Notes under the pieces: generated by a model
Told to the model about the DNA's origin: nothing
The model's database searches: none
What the model saw: only the letters and a program-made list of their open reading frames with translations
Program-made: the position numbers and the translations under genes
From: Gammaproteobacteria bacterium
GTDB lineage: Bacteria > Pseudomonadota > Gammaproteobacteria > Pseudomonadales > Azotimanducaceae
Assembly: GCA_026707735.1 (NCBI GenBank)
Contig: JAPOWH010000019.1
Location: 1-64,000, forward strand
Reading direction: 5' to 3'
Length of the DNA stretch: 64,000 bases
In this document: in pieces, positions 55,693-62,458 of the stretch
How positions within the stretch are numbered: position 1 is the stretch's first letter
Layout: each line of letters opens with the position of its first letter

Positions 55693-55714
55693 CCAGCTAA
55701 TCGCTACATTCAAG

Positions 55715-55748
55715 GGCTTTGGTCGCCTGCGGCGGCCGAAGCCTTTTT
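55715..55748 (+). terminator. Rho-independent terminator of the TonB receptor gene
   Basis: A 13-bp stem, 55715-55727 (GGCTTTGGTCGCC) pairing with 55731-55743 (GGCGGCCGAAGCC) with two G-U pairs and a TGC loop, is followed by TTTTT. It lies 23 bases after the receptor stop on the plus strand, in the convergent gap before the crotonase gene. The opposite strand has no T-run after the hairpin, so it acts mainly in the plus direction. Confidence 0.85.
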
Positions 55749-55810
55749 CTTTGCTAGCTCGAAGTTGACGGCAATAATTGTCGCTACAAATCGACAGGCT
55801 GCCGTTCCAT

Positions 55811-56575
55811 CTAGTCCGCTGGTTGTCGGTTCAAGCGTGCAAGTGCGTTCATATGCCCGTGTGCACGAAACATCGCGCCCACACCCATGATTTCCAAATC
55901 GGTGTTCAGCGTCTCTTTCATGGTCAGAAATCCTGGCCCTCCCGGCGCCATGATCTCGTTGCAAATTGACTGGACTTCATTCGCAAGATCGTCCTTCGAG
56001 ACAGCAACGCTGACCAATCCAATCCTGGCTGCTTCCTCGCCACTTACCTTACGACCCGTCATGAGCATGTAGCGTGCCCGCTTTGGACCCATGAGCACTT
56101 GCCACAATGGCATGCTCGTCACACCGTTCAAGCCACCTTGGCCAAAAGTCTCTGGAGACATGTGACCAATGACAGCATCCACCGCTGCAACGGATATGTC
56201 GCACACCAATTGAATGTAGCACCCTCCTGCCAAGCAATAGCCATGAATTTGAGCGATCGTCACCTTTGGGCAATTCCAAATGCGCATGTAGCGATCCTCT
56301 ATGCCGCGCAAACGCATCAATGCACTGCGTGCGGTCCAGCCTTCCTCAGGAGGCGTGATGTAGTACGAGCCACCTCTGTCATAGCCTGAACAGAAGGATC
56401 GACCTGCGCCCGAAAGCACGATCACATAGACGTCGTCGTCGTTTTCCGCCTCCGTGAAGGCAGCATCCAAATCGTCGAGCAACTGAAAATCCAGTGCATT
56501 GTGCCGCTCGGGCCTATTCATCTGAATGGATGCCACGTGGTTGTCCACGCTGTAGTTGACGGTCTCCATACTCAA
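55811..56575 (-). CDS. Enoyl-CoA hydratase/isomerase (crotonase) family protein
   Basis: A 254-residue crotonase. It has the N-terminal 'VASIQMNRPERHNALDFQLLDDL', the first oxyanion-hole segment 'SGAGRSFCSGYDRGG' and the second 'IAQIHGYCLAGGCYIQLVCDISVAAVDAVIG' (the usual G-x-C-x-G-G-G/x). Further conserved segments are 'PETFGQGGLNGVTSM', which replaces the E/E catalytic pair region, and 'RYMLMTGRKVSGEEAARIGLVS'. It hydrates, isomerises or hydrolyses an acyl-CoA; the precise reaction is not clear because catalytic Glu positions are not both evident. The start MSMETV gives the standard length. It is downstream of the copper amine oxidase gene on the same strand, spaced 30 bases, so it probably belongs to one operon. 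Confidence 0.9.
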   Translation of the reverse strand: MSMETVNYSVDNHVASIQMNRPERHNALDFQLLDDLDAAFTEAENDDDVYVIVLSGAGRSFCSGYDRGGSYYITPPEEGWTARSALMRLRGIEDRYMRIWNCPKVTIAQIHGYCLAGGCYIQLVCDISVAAVDAVIGHMSPETFGQGGLNGVTSMPLWQVLMGPKRARYMLMTGRKVSGEEAARIGLVSVAVSKDDLANEVQSICNEIMAPGGPGFLTMKETLNTDLEIMGVGAMFRAHGHMNALARLNRQPAD

Positions 56576-56605
56576 TACCTCGGTGCTAGTCGGATTGCGA
56601 CTTTT

Positions 56606-58555
56606 CTATGAATCGTTGGCTTTGCTGGACGGCTCGTCGGCGCCGATGTCAATGCAGTGATCTTGCGGTGGTAGGTTGATGGAGGGATTCCGGTCGAAGA
56701 AGCCATCCGGCTTCAATGTGAATCCGCAATACTCCACCGGCATGACTGGCCAATCTTCCGGTCGTGGAAGGTGAGTGGAACCGAAAGTGTGCCAGACCAC
56801 GATGTCTTGATCTACGATGGATCTATCCTGCTCCGTCCACCTAGCCAATCCGTCTCCGCCAGGATGAAGATTGGGGTAGTCTCCGGCGGCGCACAGCCTG
56901 CCCTCATCGAAAGGCGTAGCCCAGAAGTTGTACTGTGCGAATCCAGCTCGTTGAGCCACTTTCGACTGCTTCGTAGCCAGCGAGGCCGCAGTTGCACTAG
57001 GCACGAGCTTGTATCCAACTGGCTTCCCCAGTCGATTCAGGCTATTGGGATTTACCACTTTCCAGACACGTGAACTTGACGCATTTACCTGGCGGCGCGC
57101 TTGCACTTCGGATTCAAGAAGAGTGGGATTGGCGCGAAATGCCGTTCCATCTGGATTCTCGTCCGAAATCGGCTCTGCTTCGACATTGACTTCGTAGACA
57201 CGATTCGTTGGACCATCCACTTCGAAGTCCAATCGAAAACAAAACAGGTGCTGATGAATGGGAGAAGCCACGTTGGGAGCAACCAACGGAGCGAACTCTG
57301 GTCGTTCCGATCCTTCGTTCACTGCCGAAACGCCCACTATCCCCGTTAGCTTTACCTCCATTTCAATGGTGCCGTCCAAATAGAGGTACCAGTAGAAGCC
57401 GTACTCGTAGTTGCCAACTGTATAAAACGAGCTCACGACAAGACGCCTAGAGCGACGGACCTCTGTTGTTCGAGAAAGTCCATCGTGATGCTTCCAAAGA
57501 ATGCCATAGTCCTCTTCGTGAACGCAGATGGCACGTTCGATCGTTCGCGCTGACCCATCCGGTTTGATGGCGTAATGATCCAAGTAGAAAATCTCGCCAA
57601 CGCAGTCGCATCCTAGCTTTAAAGAATTCACGCAGTTGCCAAGGCTTGCCTCACCGGCATCCAGGACGTGCTTCCACACATGCATGGGGTCAGTGTCGCC
57701 GTAGGGCACGACCATATCGGAAAGTGCCGCTCGATGCAGAATTGGTCTAAGTCTGTCACCGTCCCGATAGCTCAATCTGTGCAAGACGAGACCGTTGACA
57801 GGATGAATCGACACGCCGAATTCCCAGTTGCGCCACTCAATCCGATTTTCCTCTACACGAAAGCCAGGTCCCTGCGATTGCTGTATTTCCAGAGGAGAAA
57901 GAGAAGGTTCGAGACTTGCCTGATGCTCTGCCGAATATCGAGCCGACTCCGGCGGCAGAGGAACGACGCCGTGATCTTCCAAATGCGCAACCTTTCCTTC
58001 GGTCAGATCCACATGAGCGATCAAGCCGTGAACGGGTCTTGCGTAGCCGTTGTCTTTGGCGTCTTCTCGAACGAAGCTAATGGCACGATGCGCTCGATGG
58101 CCCAGCGGAATGCTAGGATGCTGATAGCCGCCCGCCGGCCAAGGGTCAATCTGAATAAGCTCGAATTCGGTAACACCTCTCTTTCGCATGGCTTCCTGCC
58201 ACCCTTCATCGGCCTTGGTGATCTGTATCGCACGAACCACATCCGCGAAGCCAATAGGTGCCTGTCCATCCTCAATCCGCTTCAGACGCACTTCCTCGAC
58301 ACATAAGTCCACAGTTGCCTCAAATCCTCCATCGGTCCTGGAAGATTCGTACTCATAGCCGTTCAACCGCAACTGCCTTGACCCTCGCCCTGATGAGCGA
58401 TCTACTGACGACTCCAAGGACTTTGCAGGTTCGACAAGGGCAACGGAGCAAAAGACCGCACTATCGCTAAGTTTCTCCTTGACTAACGAAGATGCCCGCT
58501 CAATTTCCTTAGCAGTCAGTGGGTCGAACGTAAGTTGGATGGTCTCGTGTTTCAT
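56606..58555 (-). CDS. Copper amine oxidase (topaquinone-dependent primary-amine oxidase)
   Basis: A 649-residue copper amine oxidase. The topaquinone precursor is Tyr383 in 'TVGNYEYGFYWYLYLDG' (consensus N-Y-D/E). The proposed catalytic base Asp is in 'VLDAGEASLGNCVNSL'. Copper ligands His434 and His436 are in 'PIHQHLFCFRLDFEVDG', with a third His further on. The closing 'MPVEYCGFTLKPDGFFDRNPSINLPP' is diagnostic for the family. It oxidises primary amines to aldehydes with release of ammonia and H2O2. No signal peptide is visible, so cytosolic action is inferred. It lies within a minus-strand run with crotonase, PhyH, epimerase and Gfo/Idh genes, consistent with catabolism of an amine-bearing substrate. 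Confidence 0.94.
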   Translation of the reverse strand: MKHETIQLTFDPLTAKEIERASSLVKEKLSDSAVFCSVALVEPAKSLESSVDRSSGRGSRQLRLNGYEYESSRTDGGFEATVDLCVEEVRLKRIEDGQAPIGFADVVRAIQITKADEGWQEAMRKRGVTEFELIQIDPWPAGGYQHPSIPLGHRAHRAISFVREDAKDNGYARPVHGLIAHVDLTEGKVAHLEDHGVVPLPPESARYSAEHQASLEPSLSPLEIQQSQGPGFRVEENRIEWRNWEFGVSIHPVNGLVLHRLSYRDGDRLRPILHRAALSDMVVPYGDTDPMHVWKHVLDAGEASLGNCVNSLKLGCDCVGEIFYLDHYAIKPDGSARTIERAICVHEEDYGILWKHHDGLSRTTEVRRSRRLVVSSFYTVGNYEYGFYWYLYLDGTIEMEVKLTGIVGVSAVNEGSERPEFAPLVAPNVASPIHQHLFCFRLDFEVDGPTNRVYEVNVEAEPISDENPDGTAFRANPTLLESEVQARRQVNASSSRVWKVVNPNSLNRLGKPVGYKLVPSATAASLATKQSKVAQRAGFAQYNFWATPFDEGRLCAAGDYPNLHPGGDGLARWTEQDRSIVDQDIVVWHTFGSTHLPRPEDWPVMPVEYCGFTLKPDGFFDRNPSINLPPQDHCIDIGADEPSSKANDS

Positions 58556-58612
58556 GTCAATGCCAGGAGATGTAGGTGGTCAATCCCACTTCGTATGGTT
58601 TGTTCAAGATGC

Positions 58613-59452
58613 TTATGTGGAAGTTGACGATGGATCTGTGGGACGTCCTCGATAGCGTGCATTGGGAGGCTCCAATATTGCCAGTTTTCGGTCATCGATA
58701 TCGGGGTACTTCCGAAAGTCGTCCGGATCGAAGTAGTCGCCCGACCATGTCGTGCCATGAGGCGAGAACTTATAGAACACGGTTTGCCGTGGGACATCGG
58801 CATTCCAAGGTAGAGTGCCGTGCGTCAACGCTTCGGTGAAGACAATGGCGTCGCCGGGAACAGCAGGAATTCTCGTTACGCACGAAGGAATTCCCTCGCG
58901 CAACTTTCTCCAATGATCGGGCAGGTGAACATTGGACTTGTGAGATCCAGGTATGCAGCAAAAACCGCCGTCGTTGGGATGCGTGTCATAGAGTTCAAAG
59001 CTCACTGCAACCAATCCGTTGTAAAAACGGCCGTCGTGATAGCGGGAGTACTGCGAGCCTCCGCTCCATTTCCAGCCGCCGTGCAGGTCTGCGCCGGGAA
59101 AGCCTTTTGCAACGTGCGTATGAACATTTATGTGGTCGATGCGAAACGTAGGGATGGGAGGGCGATTTGACCGTTCCAATGCATGGCGTCCCGCATGATT
59201 GCCAATTATTTCCTCGAGTACTGGACTCAGGGCCGGTAGATCCAGCAAGTCTCGCCATACCTTGCCCCAATGAAGAGGACCGGATTGCTGATCAACGGGG
59301 TCAAACTGCTCGGTAGCCTGCCGCAATGTCGAGCGCATTTCCAAGATTTGCTCCCCGGACACTACGTCGCGCAGGACAACATACCCGAACGTGTCGAACA
59401 AATATCGCTGTTCTTCGTTCAGGCCTTGACTGACCTCTCTTGCCTCAGTCAC
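58613..59452 (-). CDS. PhyH-family protein with HxG metal motif
   Basis: A 279-residue PhyH-superfamily protein with 'YLFDTFGYVVLRDVVSGEQILEMR' at the start, the PGSHK block 'GGFCCIPGSHKSNVHLP' and the distal His and Arg in 'ALTHGTLPWNADVPRQTVFYKFSPH'. The proximal metal motif, normally H-x-D, appears as 'DLHGGWKW', giving H-x-G with no carboxylate at +2. In characterised Fe/2-oxoglutarate halogenases the acid is replaced by Ala or Gly, so this is either a halogenase-like variant, a family whose acid comes from elsewhere (for example 'YHDGRF'), or a non-canonical site. It is 57 bases upstream of the amine oxidase on the same strand. Confidence 0.82.
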   Translation of the reverse strand: MTEAREVSQGLNEEQRYLFDTFGYVVLRDVVSGEQILEMRSTLRQATEQFDPVDQQSGPLHWGKVWRDLLDLPALSPVLEEIIGNHAGRHALERSNRPPIPTFRIDHINVHTHVAKGFPGADLHGGWKWSGGSQYSRYHDGRFYNGLVAVSFELYDTHPNDGGFCCIPGSHKSNVHLPDHWRKLREGIPSCVTRIPAVPGDAIVFTEALTHGTLPWNADVPRQTVFYKFSPHGTTWSGDYFDPDDFRKYPDIDDRKLAILEPPNARYRGRPTDPSSTST

Positions 59453-59480
59453 ATTTCTTCCGAACGGTGTTTCGCCAATT

Positions 59481-60554
59481 TTAGGTCGGCAGAGAAAAGC
59501 CCTCTCTAAGTTTCGGTTGCACCTTGGCCACAGTCAGCAACGATTCCACGCAATCCCGCAACGACTCATCAAACGGCCGGAATTCGACATCGGTGACTGC
59601 CCTGATTCGATCGTTGCGCAGATCGCATGCTGCCCAAATGTCGCGCAGCTCCTTCTCGCGTGCCTTCACCCTATCTGGCTGGTTGTCCGTGACGCCGGGT
59701 GTGTCGTGCCCCAGTTCTGGAAGAAGCCGGTCGATGCTGGCACAAATCTCTTCAACCGTTGGCGTGTCCGTCGACCACGCTATGTAGCGTTCGCCGTTTT
59801 CTACCCTCACGCTCTCAAGAAGACCAATGTGGCAAAGCGCATCGTCTCTCACATCAACGGTCATCCAAGGTCGGTATCCGCCATTTTGATGGTTGGTGCC
59901 CAGCAGCATCAATTCCACAAGGTGTTGCCACGGGCCCATGTTTTTTTGATGTGGCGATAAGATTGGCCCCACGTTGTCTGCTGGGCAACAGGTTATGGCG
60001 TCCCAGTCCCCATTTTTCTCTGCCGCGTCGGAAAAGGCTCTTTGGGCGAGTACCTTGCCCATTGAGTAGCCTTGGCGATCAGGTGTTCGACGCGGATTCT
60101 CCTCGTCTGGATAGCGATCCTCATAGAGCGTCGGTCGGCGTTTGAGCTCGTTTATGTCAACTTCCGAGATCACCGCGGCAATGCTGGAAGTTACGATCAC
60201 TCTGCCCACGGTGCCCGATTGATTGATGCTGTTGATCATGCTGTCGCAGACTCGCTTCATGTATTCATGGTCGCGATAGTCGGTCACATGTGCAACATGA
60301 GCCACTCCGTGGCACCCCTTGAAAATCTGGTCGAAAGCGCCGTCGTCGTCGAGATTAGCTGAGTGAATCGTAAGCCGGTGTGACAGGTAGCCCGGCATTG
60401 CACGAAGAAAATCGCAGCGCTCCGGATCGTTTGAGTCCTTGACGCAAGCTCGAACCCTATACCCCTTGTCCAGCAACAACTTCACGACCCAACTCCCAAT
60501 GAAGCCTGCTGCCCCCGTAACAGCAACAGTTCCTTCCTTCGGTATCGCCGGCAT
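59481..60554 (-). CDS. NAD-dependent epimerase/reductase (extended SDR)
   Basis: An extended short-chain dehydrogenase of about 357 residues. The nucleotide motif 'VAVTGAAGFIGSWVVKLLLDKGYRVRACV' (GxxGxxG) leads the protein, and the active-site 'GYSMGKVLAQRAF' (YxxxK) lies mid-protein. 'VIVTSSIAAVISE' supplies the Ser. It resembles dihydroflavonol-4-reductase-like/cinnamoyl-CoA-reductase-like SDRs. I use the ATG at 60554 because GGGAGGAGGA lies just before it; another in-frame ATG is at 60581. It sits in the same minus-strand run as the PhyH and Gfo/Idh genes and could reduce a carbonyl in that pathway. The substrate is unknown. Confidence 0.9.
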   Translation of the reverse strand: MPAIPKEGTVAVTGAAGFIGSWVVKLLLDKGYRVRACVKDSNDPERCDFLRAMPGYLSHRLTIHSANLDDDGAFDQIFKGCHGVAHVAHVTDYRDHEYMKRVCDSMINSINQSGTVGRVIVTSSIAAVISEVDINELKRRPTLYEDRYPDEENPRRTPDRQGYSMGKVLAQRAFSDAAEKNGDWDAITCCPADNVGPILSPHQKNMGPWQHLVELMLLGTNHQNGGYRPWMTVDVRDDALCHIGLLESVRVENGERYIAWSTDTPTVEEICASIDRLLPELGHDTPGVTDNQPDRVKAREKELRDIWAACDLRNDRIRAVTDVEFRPFDESLRDCVESLLTVAKVQPKLREGFSLPT

Positions 60555-60558
60555 AGGT

Positions 60559-60567
60559 CCTCCTCCC
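60559..60567 (-). promoter_or_regulatory. Ribosome-binding site fixing the epimerase start
   Basis: GGGAGGAGG on the minus strand ends four bases before the ATG at 60554. It is a very strong Shine-Dalgarno and makes the in-frame ATG at 60581, nine codons further upstream, unlikely as the true start. Confidence 0.7.
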
Positions 60568-60614
60568 AATTGGCGCCTCATGAATGACGCGCGGATATTA
60601 CTAAATGACGGCTT

Positions 60615-61712
60615 CTACGCCGCGTATCGCTGCCGAGTGATCTCCGTCAACAAATCCATGGCATGCAGTGAGTCCTGCTTATCGTACTGAGGGCACACCA
60701 GCATCCCCGCTCCGAGGCACCGATGTACAGCTTCTGCTTGATATAGGAATCCATGCTGATTGGGAAACGGCCGAGGAATGGAGACGCCCCATGGCAATGG
60801 ATACACGTGATGTTGGACTGGAGCGGGGGCTCCTTGAGTGCGGTATCGAGACGGGACGCCATTGGTCGGAGGGACGCGTATGGTCAGATCTGTTGGGCAG
60901 TGTCCCGGTTGGCCGAGAGTCAATCTTCCTTTCGTCCCTATGATTTCGGTCGTCTCCGCGAGTTCGCAGTTGAACGGAGGGAATGTCAATACTGCACATT
61001 TGGTTTCCCCGTACTCGATGATCGCCGCTCCCGACCTCTTTCCCGATGCGGTGATCCTTGATGGTTTTGAATCCTTGCCGAACGCTAGCGGCGCCGCTTG
61101 TATGGTGTAAATCGGGTCGAAGAAATCGGCTTGCACGAGTTGCACGTCGCCCACAATTCCCGTTTCAATCGCATATCGTGCATGCTCAACTGCAGGAAAG
61201 AATCTTGTCCACATGCCATCTTGAAGCATGACACCTTTTTCCTCCGCTGCGCGATACATTTCATCGGCGTCGCCAACATTCTCAGCAAGAGGTTTCTCGC
61301 ATAGAACATGTTTGCCGGCGGCAATGCTCAGGAGGCTATGTTGCTTGTGAAGTCGCGTTATGGTCCCAACGTACACAATGTCTACGTTGGGGGAGTGGAC
61401 CATGTCGCTGTAGTTTCCGAACGCTTCCGGTATCGAATGGCGATCAGCGAATTGCTCAGCACGCTCGGGATCGCGAGCTGCCACTGCCGCTACCTCTGCA
61501 CCAGGGCATGCTTGTAAACTCCTTACCCACTGCGAAGAAATGTTTCCTGCGCCCAATATGCCCCATCGTAGGCGATGGGAGACATCTTTGGGATCGGTTA
61601 ACCCTAAACGAACGTCAAGTGGAGTCGATGGGTCTTGTGTTTCCTGAGTTGGCATGTCTATTCCTTGGAAATTCAGTGCTCGCGCATGCGTCGCTGGAAC
61701 AGGCTCTGTCAA
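60615..61712 (-). CDS. Gfo/Idh/MocA family oxidoreductase (copy B)
   Basis: Up to 365 residues, though the conserved part begins at 'MPTQETQDPSTPLDVRLGLTD' (codon 20, about 61655). The Rossmann domain has 'RWGILGAGNISSQWVRSLQACPGAEVAAVAARD', a standard GxGxxx, unlike copy A. 'GKHVLCEKPLAENV' holds the catalytic Lys. The C-terminal domain starts 'EHARYAIETGIVGDVQLVQADF'. It resembles dimeric dihydrodiol dehydrogenases, and it is a clear paralogue of the gene at 21617-22882. It is directly followed in the minus direction by the epimerase gene and preceded by the aquaporin gene with almost no gap, suggesting one transcript. Confidence 0.9.
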   Translation of the reverse strand: MTEPVPATHARALNFQGIDMPTQETQDPSTPLDVRLGLTDPKDVSHRLRWGILGAGNISSQWVRSLQACPGAEVAAVAARDPERAEQFADRHSIPEAFGNYSDMVHSPNVDIVYVGTITRLHKQHSLLSIAAGKHVLCEKPLAENVGDADEMYRAAEEKGVMLQDGMWTRFFPAVEHARYAIETGIVGDVQLVQADFFDPIYTIQAAPLAFGKDSKPSRITASGKRSGAAIIEYGETKCAVLTFPPFNCELAETTEIIGTKGRLTLGQPGHCPTDLTIRVPPTNGVPSRYRTQGAPAPVQHHVYPLPWGVSIPRPFPNQHGFLYQAEAVHRCLGAGMLVCPQYDKQDSLHAMDLLTEITRQRYAA

Positions 61713-62378
61713 TCATTGAGAGGTCTTCGAGCGAGCCACGAGGTGAAACGCAATCCAGCATAGTATGGCACCAACGAATTGCGCAACTATGAACATGGGC
61801 GCATCGATCGGCGCAATGCCAGAAAACGTGTCTGTGAGGCTGCGCGCTATGGTGACCGCAGGATTCGCGAACGATGTCGAAGCAGTGAACCAATATGCCG
61901 CGGCTATGTAGAGACCCACCATAGGACCGACCCATCGGGGCGCAGCGCTCAGGCAACCTAGTATCGTGGCCAGCAAGCCAAACGTCGCTACCACTTCTGC
62001 CAGTGCTTGAGCTCCACCGCTTCGTGAAGTCGAGGAAGTCTGAATCACTTCGAGCTCAAACATTGCGTGAGCCAACCAAGTTCCACAAATGCCGCCGGAA
62101 ATCTGCGCAGCGATGTAGCCCAACGCCATCCAGGCGCCAATCTCGCGTCGCATCAAGAACACAACCGTAACTGCAGGATTGAAGTGTGCTCCCGACAGGG
62201 GACCGATTACCACGATTAGAACAGCGAGGATCGCTCCAGTGGCCACCGTGTTTGCGAGCAACGCAATTGCAACATTTCCGTCGGCCAGATTCTCTCCCAT
62301 GATTCCCGAACCAACTACACCTGCAAGGAGGAATAGCGTGCCCAGAAATTCTGCGGTCAATCGAATGGGTCGGGACAT
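61713..62378 (-). CDS. Aquaporin/MIP family channel
   Basis: A 221-residue six-helix major intrinsic protein with both half-pore signatures: 'GAHFNPAVTVVFLMRR' (NPA 1) and 'TSFANPAVTIARSLTDTFSGI' (NPA 2). The overall sequence resembles the bacterial MIPs found near arsenic and small-solute genes (AqpS-like), where second-loop 'ARSLTDTFSGI' is common. It may conduct water, glycerol or another small neutral solute. It is an inner-membrane protein. It is encoded immediately upstream of the Gfo/Idh copy B, in the same direction, so it could move a substrate or product of the same pathway. No arsenic-resistance gene is visible in the window. Confidence 0.92.
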   Translation of the reverse strand: MSRPIRLTAEFLGTLFLLAGVVGSGIMGENLADGNVAIALLANTVATGAILAVLIVVIGPLSGAHFNPAVTVVFLMRREIGAWMALGYIAAQISGGICGTWLAHAMFELEVIQTSSTSRSGGAQALAEVVATFGLLATILGCLSAAPRWVGPMVGLYIAAAYWFTASTSFANPAVTIARSLTDTFSGIAPIDAPMFIVAQFVGAILCWIAFHLVARSKTSQ

Positions 62379-62458
62379 GAGCAGGCTAATCCGTACAAAG
62401 ACTCAAGACGTTAATGCTTTCACTCACATGTGAACACGGCATGTCACACGCTCGATTT

